A DNA stretch of 64,000 bases. Origin: Halobacteriales archaeon QS_4_70_19 (GTDB taxonomy: Archaea > Halobacteriota > Halobacteria > Halobacteriales > Haloarculaceae). The notes below the pieces were generated by a model, which was not told the origin of the DNA, made no database searches, and worked only from the letters and a program-made list of their open reading frames with translations. A program made the translations under genes and the position numbers. The stretch spans positions 1-64,000 of the forward strand of contig PXRM01000022.1 of the NCBI GenBank assembly GCA_003020985.1, written 5' to 3'. Below are positions 43,000 through 51,079 of this stretch, one piece after another. Numbering within the stretch: position 1 is the stretch's first letter; each line of letters begins with the position of its first letter.

Positions 43000-43788
43000 T
43001 CAGTGCCCCTCGAACTCGGGGCGGTCGTCGTTCCCCAGCGCGGCGATGGCCCGGGCGTGGTCGTCCGTGTCGAGGGCGACCGCCTGCCGGTACGCCTCGT
43101 CGTCGAGCGCGGCGTCGAGGTCGGCGTCGGCACCGTGGAGCAACGCCGCCTTGATGCTCCGCAGCGCGACTGGCGGGCCGCCGGCGATAGACGTGACCAG
43201 GTCGTCGACGTGTGCCGCGAACGACTCGTCGGGGACGGTCCGGGCGACGAGCCCCAGTTCGGCGGCCGTCTCCCCGTCGACGATGCGCCCCGTCGCGGCC
43301 AGTTCCACGGCGGTCGCCCAGCCGACGCGCCGGGGGAGCGTGTACGAGAGCCCGCAGTCCAGGCCCAGCCCCAGGCGGACGTGCGAGAACCCGATGCGGG
43401 CCCGCTCGCTGGCGACCGGGATGTCGCAGGCGAGCGCGAACCCGGCCGCATCGCCGACGGCCGGGCCGTCGACCGCCGCGACGGTCGGGAGCGGGTGCGT
43501 GAGGATCTCCCGGGCGAGCGCCTGCTCGTTGTCCCGGATGGCGGCCACCCGCTCCGGGAGCGACCCGGCGGCGTGCGCCGGGTCCATCGCCTCGACGTCG
43601 AACCCCGAGGAGAACGCGTCCCCGGCACCCCGCAGGAGAACACACCGGGCGTCCCCGTCCCGCGCAGCCCGGAAGGCGTCGTGGATGGCGCGGTACTCCG
43701 CGCGTCGGAGGGGGTTGTCCCGCTCGGGCTGGTCCATCGTGACCGTGTGGACTCCGTCGGTCAGGTCGGTCGTGATGCGGTCGGACAT
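43000..43788 (-). CDS. Enoyl-CoA hydratase/isomerase family protein
   Basis: A 262-residue crotonase-fold protein. It begins MSDRITTDLTDGVHTVTMDQ, then PERDNPLRRAEYRAIHDAFR, VLLRGAGDAFSSGFDVEAMD (oxyanion-hole region) and PTVAAVDGPAVGDAAGFALA, with the second oxyanion and catalytic segment. GPAVGDAAGFAL has Asp at a position that is often Gly/Glu, so hydratase chemistry is not certain. It probably acts on acyl-CoA intermediates. The thioesterase at 43894 is divergently placed. Confidence 0.9.
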   Translation of the reverse strand: MSDRITTDLTDGVHTVTMDQPERDNPLRRAEYRAIHDAFRAARDGDARCVLLRGAGDAFSSGFDVEAMDPAHAAGSLPERVAAIRDNEQALAREILTHPLPTVAAVDGPAVGDAAGFALACDIPVASERARIGFSHVRLGLGLDCGLSYTLPRRVGWATAVELAATGRIVDGETAAELGLVARTVPDESFAAHVDDLVTSIAGGPPVALRSIKAALLHGADADLDAALDDEAYRQAVALDTDDHARAIAALGNDDRPEFEGH

Positions 43789-43893
43789 GTCGGGCGCCTC
43801 GCCCGACCGGTGGGTAAGCGTTCCGGCGGTCGCGAGGCCCGTCCCGGTCGCCGCCTCCCCGACGCTTATCGCTCGACCGTCACAGGAACGGGT

Positions 43894-44307
43894 ATGACCG
43901 ATGCGAACCACGAGTTCCTCGCGAACCACGACCACCTCCGCGACCTCGGTATCACCATCGAGACCCAGGAGGAGGGGTGGGTCCGGGCCACCCTCCCCCA
44001 CCGCGAGAGGCTCACCAACCCCGGGAGCGACGTCATCCAGGGCGGCGTGGTCGCGACGCTCATCGACCACCTCGGCGGCGCCGTCCTCCGGACCACGCTG
44101 GCGGAGCCGCTCGGGACGCCCCACGCCTCGACCGACCTCAACGTCTCCTACCTCGAACCGGCCGACGGCGACCTCACCGCCGAGGGCACCGCCCTCCGGG
44201 TCGGCGGCTCGATGGGCGTCGTCCGCGTGGCGGTCCGGACCGGCGAGGGCGACGACGAGCGGCTGGTCGCGGAGGGCCGGGTCACGCTGCACATCAACCG
44301 GGGGTAA
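43894..44307 (+). CDS. PaaI-type hot-dog thioesterase
   Basis: A 137-residue hot-dog protein: MTDANHEFLANHDHLRDLGI, RERLTNPGSDVIQGGVVATL and IDHLGGAVLRTTLAEPLGTP, with the PaaI/YdiI motif NPxxxxxGGxxxxLxD. STDLNVSYLEPADGD is the usual substrate-pocket strand. It should hydrolyse acyl-CoA thioesters. It is divergent from the enoyl-CoA hydratase, so both may share a CoA-ester function. Confidence 0.92.
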   Translation: MTDANHEFLANHDHLRDLGITIETQEEGWVRATLPHRERLTNPGSDVIQGGVVATLIDHLGGAVLRTTLAEPLGTPHASTDLNVSYLEPADGDLTAEGTALRVGGSMGVVRVAVRTGEGDDERLVAEGRVTLHINRG

Positions 44308-44373
44308 GCCGAGGACGGTCGGACGCCGTATACGAGATCATCGTCGGAACGGGGCCGTTCGTCCGTAATCCGT

Positions 44374-44402
44374 CGAATTACCGGATAATCCGCGGGATTA
44401 CG
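44374..44402. repeat. Inverted repeat upstream of the first cupin
   Basis: CGTAATCC (44374-44381) pairs perfectly with GGATTACG (44395-44402), about 50 bp before the cupin ATG; an inner AATCC-GCG-GGATT dyad overlaps it. The position is suitable for an operator or promoter element. The half-site matches the GGATTACG in the 82-bp repeat after tfb. Confidence 0.45.
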
Positions 44403-44452
44403 CCATCAACCGTGGCCCTGGAGTTATGTGCGCGGCCCCACAGCGGGTGAGT

Positions 44453-44977
44453 ATGGAGAAGGTCGACATCGACGCGGTCGAGCAGGCAGCGCTGAGCGGC
44501 CCGACCGACCGGCGCGACCTCGGGCGGGCGCTGGGCGCGACGGACGTGGCGGTGATGTACTACGAACTCGACCCGGGCGACAAGTTCTCCGGCGGCTACC
44601 ACACCCATCTCGACCAGGAGGAGATCTTCCTCGTGCTGGAGGGGGAGGCGGAGTTCAAAACGAGGGAGCCGCTACGCGGCTCCGAGCCAGCGAGCGGCGA
44701 CGCCGCGAGCGAGGGAGCGAAGCTGACCGTCGGCGCGGGCGAGGCCATCCGGTTCGCGCCCGGGGAGTTCCAGACCGGCTACAACCACTACGACAACGAC
44801 GACCCGGTCCGGGGGCTGGCGCTGGGTGCGCCCGCCGGGATGGACGAGACGGTGTCCATCGTGACGTGCCCCGACTGCGGCGAGGAGGGGGAGCACGACG
44901 TCGACCTCGACGAGACCGGCGGCGTCGTGACGACGACCTGCCGGAACTGCGGGTTCGTGATCGAGACCGAGCCCTGA
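44453..44977 (+). CDS. Cupin-domain protein with zinc-ribbon tail and palindromic insertion
   Basis: A 174-residue protein. The cupin fold has the metal site in GGYHTHLDQEEIFLVLEGEA (HxH...E) and RFAPGEFQTGYNHYDND. The C-terminal CPDCGEEGEHD...CRNCGF is a zinc ribbon. Between the two cupin motifs there is an insertion (about REPLRGSEPASGDAASEGA), absent from the paralogue at 50526 and encoded by palindromic DNA. Metal-cupins of this type often act as dioxygenases or sugar isomerases, or bind small ligands; function unknown. The start is ATG 44453, and an ATG at 44426 is also in frame. Confidence 0.85.
   Translation: MEKVDIDAVEQAALSGPTDRRDLGRALGATDVAVMYYELDPGDKFSGGYHTHLDQEEIFLVLEGEAEFKTREPLRGSEPASGDAASEGAKLTVGAGEAIRFAPGEFQTGYNHYDNDDPVRGLALGAPAGMDETVSIVTCPDCGEEGEHDVDLDETGGVVTTTCRNCGFVIETEP
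44662..44720 (+). repeat. Palindromic in-frame insertion in the cupin gene
   Basis: The segment contains a perfect stem-loop GGAGCCGC-TAC-GCGGCTCC (44665-44683) and a second small dyad CGGCG-A-CGCCG (44695-44705). It is bracketed by direct repeats CGAGGGAGC at 44661-44669 and 44710-44718. It reads through in frame. Confidence 0.8.
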
Positions 44978-45733
44978 CTACAGCCGGATCACGGGAGCCC
45001 CGAGCCAGTCGCTCGCAGCACTCGCGGCCGGGAACCGGCGGGCGACGAGGACGACCGGCGCCGTCAGCGGCGCCCCCCGCGCCAGCGCCAGCCGCGCCGT
45101 GACGGGGTCGGCCGCGTCGACGGTGGTCGCCCGGGCGCCGGGGGTCGCGACGACGGCCGCGTCGACCCGTTCACGGACACGCCGGGCGAGCGTCGCACGT
45201 GCCTCGCGCCGGGCGTTCGCCAGCCGGTCCTCCAGTTCGAGACGGCGCTCGCGGGCATCACGCGCCTCGCGGGCCCGCTCCCGCGCCCGGTCGAGCGCCT
45301 GCCGGGCGGCCGCGCGCTCGGTCTCGGCCTCCGACAGCGCGCTCGCGGCCGCCGCCAGGTCGGCTTCCGCGTCGGCCGTGTCCGCGCCGGCCTCGCGGAG
45401 CGCCTCCAGTCGCCCCCGACACGCCGCGACCCGCTCGCGCCGGCGCTCGACGTCCGCCCCGGCCGCGGCCACCCGCTCCCGGGCGGCCCGCAGGTCGGCG
45501 GACGGCGGGTCGAGGTCGGCGAGGCGGGCTTCGAGCGCCTCGATGCGGTCGCGGGTCGACGCCCGGTGGCCGAGCGCCCGTGCGACGGCCGCCAGCGCCC
45601 GTCGCCGTGGGAGCGACCGTGGGGCGACCAGGCCGGCGAACTCGTGGACCGGCCCGGGCGTGGGACAGCGGACGCGGGCGTCGTCACCGTCGCGGACGGC
45701 GGCCGCGAGCGTCGACGCGGCCGCGTCGCTCAT
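44978..45733 (-). CDS. Haloarchaeal coiled-coil protein
   Basis: A 251-residue protein. The N-terminus MSDAAASTLAAAVRDGDDAR leads to a folded part with CPTPGPVHEFAGLVAPRSLP. The middle (about 60-190) is a long Ala/Arg/Glu coiled coil (RIEALEARLADL, RERAREARDARERRLELEDR). The end returns to a globular stretch (PLTAPVVLVARRFPAASAAS). No catalytic motif is seen. Its start overlaps the stop of the gene at 45730-46080 by 4 bp, so both are translated together. A haloarchaea-specific family of unknown function. Confidence 0.85.
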   Translation of the reverse strand: MSDAAASTLAAAVRDGDDARVRCPTPGPVHEFAGLVAPRSLPRRRALAAVARALGHRASTRDRIEALEARLADLDPPSADLRAARERVAAAGADVERRRERVAACRGRLEALREAGADTADAEADLAAAASALSEAETERAAARQALDRARERAREARDARERRLELEDRLANARREARATLARRVRERVDAAVVATPGARATTVDAADPVTARLALARGAPLTAPVVLVARRFPAASAASDWLGAPVIRL

Positions 45734-46080
45734 CGTTCCCGGGGGAGCGCCTGCGCCTTCAGCGCCTCCGGCGACGGGTGGTCGGTGCCGGCGGCGAACC
45801 GGCGGTACGGGGTACTCGGCTCCTCGCGGGTCTCGTACGCCGCTGCGGCCTCGCGGACCGCGGCGTCCGTGTCAGTGAACTCGTTGAACGGGCGGGTCCG
45901 CTCGACCTGCACGTCGTCGGGGTGCTTCTCGCACAGGCGGAGGGCGAGGAAGGCGCCGTGACCGGTCGCCGCGAACAGGGCCGCGCGGCCGAACCGCCGG
46001 ACGACGGTCTCCTCGTGGGCGCGACAGACGTTCCGCAGGTCCCGGCGAGCCCCCCGCGAGTAGGTCACCACCAGCAGCAC
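45730..46080 (-). CDS. Haloarchaeal hypothetical protein paired with the coiled-coil gene
   Basis: A 116-residue protein: MLLVVTYSRGARRDLRNVCR, AHEETVVRRFGRAALFAATG, HGAFLALRLCEKHPDDVQVE and TRPFNEFTDTDAAVREAAAA. The N-terminal MLLVVTYSRGARRDLRNV is a conserved-looking strand-helix. It is the first gene of a two-gene operon with the coiled-coil protein (ATGA overlap) and is divergent from rps8e with about 160 bp between. From memory such pairs are conserved across haloarchaea; function unknown. Confidence 0.85.
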   Translation of the reverse strand: MLLVVTYSRGARRDLRNVCRAHEETVVRRFGRAALFAATGHGAFLALRLCEKHPDDVQVERTRPFNEFTDTDAAVREAAAAYETREEPSTPYRRFAAGTDHPSPEALKAQALPRER

Positions 46081-46238
46081 GCCCGGGCCTGACGCCTGCT
46101 GCTACGTAAATTTACTGCATGGAATCAACTTCGGAAGGAAGTCGGTGGCACGGGGCGCCCGGCGGCCCGCCAGGGCGGCTGCGGCGCGTCGCGGCGGGAG
46201 TCGTGCGATTCAAGTAGTCGCTCGGCCTCGTTGCGCGT

Positions 46239-46613
46239 ATGAAATTCCAGGGCCGCTCCGAGACCAAGCGAACCGGGGGCCGACGCCGACGGACGAGCAA
46301 GAAGCGAAAGCACGAGCTGGGCCAGTCGCCGACGGAGACCCGTGTCGGCGAGCCCCGCCTGAAAACGGTCGACGCGCGCGGCAACAGCACGAAGGTCCGC
46401 GCCATCACCACCGACCGCGCGACCGTCGCCACCGACGACGGGACGGTCGCCGCCGAGGTGCAGAACGTCGCCGAGAACGAGGCCAACCCGAACTACGTCC
46501 GACGGAACATCGTCACGAAGGGCGCCATCGTCGAGACGAGCGAGGGCCGCGCCCGCGTCACCTCGCGTCCCGGGCAGGACGGCCAGATCAACGCCGTCCT
46601 CGTCGAGGAGTAG
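46239..46613 (+). CDS. rps8e: 30S ribosomal protein S8e
   Basis: A 124-residue protein: MKFQGRSETKRTGGRRRRTS, KKRKHELGQSPTETRVGEPR, then NPNYVRRNIVTKGAIVETS, the archaeal S8e signature. It binds the small subunit. Length is normal. A typical monocistronic archaeal location. Confidence 0.98.
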   Translation: MKFQGRSETKRTGGRRRRTSKKRKHELGQSPTETRVGEPRLKTVDARGNSTKVRAITTDRATVATDDGTVAAEVQNVAENEANPNYVRRNIVTKGAIVETSEGRARVTSRPGQDGQINAVLVEE

Positions 46614-46703
46614 TCGGCGCACCGACCACCGGTTCACGGGCTCTTCTCGGGCCGGCCGCTCGCATCGGAAAGACCCATCCAGCTCCGCCGCCTCCGTTCG
46701 ACC

Positions 46704-46997
46704 ATGACGCGAACGCTGGACGGCGAGGTACTGCACGTCGTCCCGCCGGAGGAACTCGACGACCACGACGTCGAGGAGGAGCTGCGAGAACTGGCCGACT
46801 CGCGCTACGTGCTGGTCTGCCGCGCCGGGGGAGAGCCGTCCTGGTTCGAGCGGCTCCGTTCGTTCCTCACCCGGCGCCCCATCGAGGCGGCGACGCTCGT
46901 CTCGGAGACGAGGGTCGAGGAGGGCGACGAGGTGACCGCCACGGTCCGGGAGACGGACCTGCCGGGCGTCTACGAGGCGACCGACCTCCGGACCTGA
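46704..46997 (+). CDS. Small haloarchaeal hypothetical protein
   Basis: A 97-residue protein: MTRTLDGEVLHVVPPEELDD, HDVEEELRELADSRYVLVC and PIEAATLVSETRVEEGDEV. Beta-strand-rich, acidic, one Cys, no membrane segment. It lies 90 bp after rps8e on the same strand. No family recognised. Confidence 0.8.
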   Translation: MTRTLDGEVLHVVPPEELDDHDVEEELRELADSRYVLVCRAGGEPSWFERLRSFLTRRPIEAATLVSETRVEEGDEVTATVRETDLPGVYEATDLRT

Positions 46998-47039
46998 ACG
47001 GGGAACGGTGGCGGGAGCGACCGGAGCGGTCGGGAGGGG

Positions 47040-48215
47040 TCAGAACCCGCCGACGTACTGGAACGGGACCGGCGTGAAGCAGAGCAGTCCGAGCACGAAC
47101 GTCAGCGCGCCGACGACCATCCGCTTGCGGTCGAGCGGCTCCTCGTAGATGGGGGTTGCGTGGCCGGCGTACGCCAGGCCGACGGTGATGAACCCCCAGA
47201 ACGTCCAGATGGCGACCGAGTCCCGGACGTCGAGCCCCTGGACGAAGTAGAGATAGCCCGCGAGGGCGAACAGGGTCAGCGGGACGAACGCGGCCACGCG
47301 CTCGGCGTTCTCCCCGGCCATCGCCCGGACGATGTGGCCACCGTCCAGTTGCCCGACGGGGATGAGATTGAGGAAGGTGACGAACAGCCCGATCCACCCG
47401 CCGAACACGACCGGATTGACGGCCGTTCCGGGGTCGCTGTAGGTGAGCGGCTGCCCCGTCAGCATCGACAGCCCGTGGAGCAGCGGCGGGTAGCCGAAGT
47501 CGATGACGATGGCGTCGGGACTGTTCTGGACGCTGGCCGGCACGGAGATGGGGTCCATCAGCAGCCCCACGGTCGAGACGACGATGGCCGCCACGAGCCC
47601 CGCCAGCGGCCCCGCCACGCCGATGTCGAACAGCGCGTCCCGGTCGGGGATGCGCCCCTTCATCCGGATGACGGCACCGAGCGTCCCGATGAACGTCGGC
47701 ACCGGGATGAAGTACGGCAGCGAGGCGTCCACGTCGTGGTGGCGCGAGAGGACGTAGTGGCCGAGTTCGTGGATGCCCAGCACGGAGAGGACCGCGACGG
47801 AGAACTTCCAGGAGTCGCCCGTCACCAGGTCGAGCGGCGAGTTCAGCGGCTCGTAGTACCAGATGGTCCCCGCGAACAGCGTCGTCAGGATCGTCAGCAG
47901 CAGCATGACGACGTTCGTCCACGGGACGCCGTCGATGCCGGTGCTCCGCGGGTGCGCGACGAGTGCATGGCGGCTCTGGTGGAGTTCGACCCCGGAGATG
48001 GGGTCGGTCTCGCTCTCCTCGACGGTCGTCAGTCGGACCTCGTAGCCGTGGTCACGAAACAGGGGCCAGACCTCCCGTTCGAGGGCCTGCTGACCCACCC
48101 GCGGCTCGCCAACGTACACCAGCCGGTCGCCGTCACGTCGGACCTCCTCGACGTGGAATGCCGACGAAAACGCCGCTGCCGGCGGTCCCTCCGCCGGTGC
48201 GTCCCGGTCTTCCAT
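47040..48215 (-). CDS. Site-2 protease (M50) family zinc metalloprotease
   Basis: A 391-residue membrane protease. An N-terminal cytosolic region is followed by six or more membrane segments. The metal motif is VLGIHELGHYVLSRHH (HExxH) and the third ligand lies in LIPVGQLDGGHIVRAM. Such intramembrane proteases cleave transmembrane regulators or signal-peptide remnants. I use ATG 48215 (MEDRDAPAEG); a GTG at 48218 is adjacent. It is convergent with the small gene at 46704. Confidence 0.95.
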   Translation of the reverse strand: MEDRDAPAEGPPAAAFSSAFHVEEVRRDGDRLVYVGEPRVGQQALEREVWPLFRDHGYEVRLTTVEESETDPISGVELHQSRHALVAHPRSTGIDGVPWTNVVMLLLTILTTLFAGTIWYYEPLNSPLDLVTGDSWKFSVAVLSVLGIHELGHYVLSRHHDVDASLPYFIPVPTFIGTLGAVIRMKGRIPDRDALFDIGVAGPLAGLVAAIVVSTVGLLMDPISVPASVQNSPDAIVIDFGYPPLLHGLSMLTGQPLTYSDPGTAVNPVVFGGWIGLFVTFLNLIPVGQLDGGHIVRAMAGENAERVAAFVPLTLFALAGYLYFVQGLDVRDSVAIWTFWGFITVGLAYAGHATPIYEEPLDRKRMVVGALTFVLGLLCFTPVPFQYVGGF

Positions 48216-48444
48216 CACGGGCTAGTCGGGGACGACAGCGAATAAATGCACGGGCCCCGGTCACGTCCCGGACACGCAGCAGATCGACCCCATACAGATG
48301 TACGAGCGGTTCCGGCAGGTCCGGGCGAGCGCCCCGGCCGCCCGGACGCGGGCCATCGCCGCTGACATCGCCACCGACCTCCCCGCGGCCGTCGGACACG
48401 AGCCCGCTGGCCGGCGGGGCGTCGGTCCCCGTGTCCGGCCGGCG
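48216..48444. other. Intergenic spacer
   Basis: About 230 bp between the protease start and the purB end. No convincing frame: the open frames are shadow-like, rich in Arg, Pro and Ala. No tRNA fold was seen. Confidence 0.5.
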
Positions 48445-49827
48445 TCAGTCCTCGAGTTCGTCGACCAGTTCGTCGCCGAGGCCCGTGTAGTCGGCGGGCG
48501 TGAGGGCCCGCAGCTCCTCGCGGACGGACTCGTCGACGTCGAGGTCGTCGAATAGGTCGCGGAAGTCCGCGAGCGAGGCGCGCTCCCCCCGGGTGAGCGC
48601 TTTCACCTGCTCGTAGGCGTCGGCCTGCCCCTCGCGCCGGAGGATGGTCTGGACGGCCTCGCCGATCACCTCGGGGTTCCGCTCTATGTCCTCGGCCATC
48701 ACGCCCGCGCGGGGGACGACCTTGTCCAGCCCGCGGGCGGTTTTCTCGTAGCCGATGAGACAGTGTGCCAGTGCCGCGCCCGTGTTGCGCTTGACCGTCG
48801 AGTCCGAGAGGTCGCGCTGGAGCCGCGACGTCGTGACGTAGTCGCCGAGGAACTGCAGGTCGCTGTTGGCCTTCGAGCAGTTCCCCTCCCCGTTCTCGAA
48901 GTCGATGGGGTTGACCTTGTGCGGCATCGTCGAGGAGCCCGTCTCCCCCGCGACGGCCTCCTGTCCGAGGTAGCGCTGGCTGACGTAGAGCCAGCAGTCC
49001 AGGTTCAGGTCCAGCACCACGTTGTTCGCGCCCCGGAGGGCGTCGAACAGCGTCGCCAGGTCGTCGCAGGGGTTCACCTGCGTCGCCAGCGGCGCGTGCT
49101 CGAGTCCGAGCGACTCGACGAACGACTCGGCGAACGACCGCCAGTCCACGTTCGGGTAGGCGGCGTGGTGGGCGGCGTAGGTGCCCGAGGCCCCCGCCAG
49201 CTTGCCCGAGAGTCCGCGTGCGGCCTCCTTGATCCGCCCCAGCGCCCGCGCCAGCCGCGCGGCGTAGACGGCCATCTCCTTCCCGAACGTCGTCGGGGTG
49301 GCGGGCTGGCCGTGGGTCCGCGCGAGCATCGGCAGGTCGCGGTGCTCGCGGGCCAACTCGGCCAGCGCGTCGCGCACGTCCCGCAGCGCCGGCACCACCA
49401 CCTCCTCGACGGCCGGCTGCAGCAGGAGCCGGTGGGCGAGGTTGTTCACGTCCTCGCTCGTCAGCCCGAAGTGGATCCACGGGTGGATGCGGTCGGCGGT
49501 GTGCTCCCGGAGGAAGTACTCGATGGCCTTCACGTCGTGGTTGGTCGCGTCGTAGCCGGCCCACCCCTCCGTCTCCAGTTGCTTGATGGCCTTCGCGTCC
49601 GTCTCGCTGAACTGCCGGTAGCGGTCCCGGAGCAGCTCGCGGTTCTCCTCGTCCAGCGCGAGCGGGACGGCGTCTACGTCGGCCAGCGCACGGAGGTACT
49701 CCACCTCCACCTCGATGCGGGCCCGCATCAGCGCCGCCTCGCTCGCGTACGGCACCAGCGGCTCCGTGTAACGCGCGTACCGCCCGTCGAGGGGGGAGAC
49801 GGCGTACAGCGCGGAACGGTCGGTCAT
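48445..49827 (-). CDS. purB: Adenylosuccinate lyase
   Basis: A 460-residue fumarase/aspartase-superfamily enzyme. MTDRSALYAVSPLDGRYARY is the start of the PurB type. Active-site elements are GLTSEDVNNLAHRL, ARTHGQPATPTTFGKEM and the mobile signature loop GSSTMPHKVNPIDFEN. It performs two purine-biosynthesis steps (SAICAR to AICAR, and adenylosuccinate to AMP). ATG 49827 is chosen; upstream codons are shadow. A large non-coding inverted repeat lies just upstream. Confidence 0.97.
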   Translation of the reverse strand: MTDRSALYAVSPLDGRYARYTEPLVPYASEAALMRARIEVEVEYLRALADVDAVPLALDEENRELLRDRYRQFSETDAKAIKQLETEGWAGYDATNHDVKAIEYFLREHTADRIHPWIHFGLTSEDVNNLAHRLLLQPAVEEVVVPALRDVRDALAELAREHRDLPMLARTHGQPATPTTFGKEMAVYAARLARALGRIKEAARGLSGKLAGASGTYAAHHAAYPNVDWRSFAESFVESLGLEHAPLATQVNPCDDLATLFDALRGANNVVLDLNLDCWLYVSQRYLGQEAVAGETGSSTMPHKVNPIDFENGEGNCSKANSDLQFLGDYVTTSRLQRDLSDSTVKRNTGAALAHCLIGYEKTARGLDKVVPRAGVMAEDIERNPEVIGEAVQTILRREGQADAYEQVKALTRGERASLADFRDLFDDLDVDESVREELRALTPADYTGLGDELVDELED

Positions 49828-50525
49828 GCTAGGTGCCTGTGTGAGTGACGGGAAAGCCGTGTCGAATGTGCGTGGAGTTCTCGTGTGTCCGCACAATGGC
49901 GGCGACGGCGACACCTACGAAGCCCTCGGCCGCACACACCGCGACGACGATAATCAGGATACCTACGAAGCCCTCGGCCGCTCGTATTGCCGGGCCTCGC
50001 TGCGCTCCTCGCTCCCCTCGGTCGCTGCGGTGCTTGTTCCGGGAGACGTTCCTGCTCGCTCGCTACGCTCGCTGCGCGGGCTGCGACTCTCGTCGTTCGG
50101 CCTGCGGCCTCACCGTCGTCCGGGAAACGACGAGCGGCCTCGCCCTTCGAGTCCGCCAGAACGTTGGTCGTGGCACGGAGCGGCGCCCCTGCCCTTCCCC
50201 GCGTCACGCGGGCTCGCTTGCGCTCGCCACGCGCTCCCGGCCGGAGAGCGGTTGCCCGGCCGGTCGGTTCCGGAGGGAACCACCAGGAGCGTCGCTCGAC
50301 CCGAAACCCTCCCCCTGGCGGAATCGAAGGGCGAGCGCTCTCGACCCGGTGAGACGACGCAAGCACCGCAGCGACCACAGGGAGCGAGGAGCGAAGCGAG
50401 TCGCAACCGGTCGAGAGCGCGAGGGCTTCGTAAACTCCGTTCCAGCCACATTATACAATAGAAGAGAGGATTAGTCACTAATCCCCACGGTAGATACACA
50501 GAAATAGAACTAATCTATTTGTCCG
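49828..50525. other. 700-bp gap upstream of purB, mostly repeat element
   Basis: No gene. Open frames on both strands are low-complexity shadows. The bulk is the inverted-repeat element 49913-50432, described separately. The last 60 bp (about 50465-50525) is AT-rich (AATAGAACTAATC) and lies just beyond the end of the second cupin gene. Confidence 0.6.
49913..50432. repeat. 520-bp non-coding inverted-repeat element
   Basis: The left end carries the 21-mer ACCTACGAAGCCCTCGGCC(GC) twice (49913-49933 and 49961-49981). The right end has the inverse GCGAGGGCTTCGTA (50419-50432). Further in, 49997-50036 and 50360-50399 are inverted repeats of 40 nt with four mismatches, and 50137-50160 pairs with 50315-50336. 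The arms together could form a long hairpin. No transposase is present. It resembles a dispersed haloarchaeal repeat; its origin is unknown. Confidence 0.75.
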
Positions 50526-50996
50526 CTAGCCCGGCATCTCGTGCGTCTCGCCGCACTCCGGACACTGCAGTTCCATGCCGCCGTCGCCGGGAACGAAGCG
50601 GAGCGTGTCGGACTCCCCGCAGGCCGCACACGGCTGTGGGACCCGGACGTCCGTCGAGGGCTTCGGAGCGCCGATACCGAGCAGGCGGGCCGACTCGTCG
50701 GACTCGTTCTTGCCCTGCTGGAAGTCGCCGGGCGCGAACCGGACCGCCTCGCCGCCCTCGACCTCCACATCGCCGTCGAGCGTCCGGAACGTGAGCGTCC
50801 CGTCGAGGACGTAGAAGATCTCCTCCTGGTCCATGTGGGTGTGGACGCCGCCGGAGAGGTTCTGCCCGGCGTCGAGTTCGTAGTAGCTCAGGCCCACGTC
50901 CTCCGTGCCCAGCGCCTCGCCGACCCGCCGAGCCGACTCCTCGCCGCCGCCAGGGTTGTTGTCCGCGTCGAGCTCCTCGAATGTCACTTTCTCCAT
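50526..50996 (-). CDS. Cupin-domain protein, paralogue without insertion
   Basis: A 156-residue protein: MEKVTFEELDADNNPGGGEE, then GGVHTHMDQEEIFYVLDGTL (HxH...E metal site), RFAPGDFQQGKNESD and a C-terminal zinc ribbon (CAACGESDTLRF...CPECGETHEM). It is the shorter relative of the cupin at 44453 and runs straight from FRTLDGDVEVEGGEAVRFAP, so it shows what the other protein lacks the insertion from. ATG 50996 is the best start; in-frame codons further upstream are shadow. Confidence 0.85.
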   Translation of the reverse strand: MEKVTFEELDADNNPGGGEESARRVGEALGTEDVGLSYYELDAGQNLSGGVHTHMDQEEIFYVLDGTLTFRTLDGDVEVEGGEAVRFAPGDFQQGKNESDESARLLGIGAPKPSTDVRVPQPCAACGESDTLRFVPGDGGMELQCPECGETHEMPG

Positions 50997-51079
50997 GCAC
51001 GGCGCCACGGCTGGCGGGCACATGAAAGAGGGGGGCGTGGGGGCGCCGGAGCGGGGAGGACGACGGGGGGAGGGGACGG

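Noticed and set aside
42372-43154. Plus-strand open frame across the hypothetical genes at 41.9-43 kb
   Set aside because: Shadow of the minus-strand genes, which have coupled 4-bp overlaps and acidic composition.
48298-48555. An 85-codon plus-strand frame beginning MYERFRQVRA between the protease and purB
   Set aside because: It runs into the antisense of purB and has shadow-like composition; no start signals.
49845-50474. Several open frames of up to about 210 codons inside the inverted-repeat element
   Set aside because: They occur on both strands and follow the repeat symmetry, with Arg/Ser/Ala low complexity. No real protein features.
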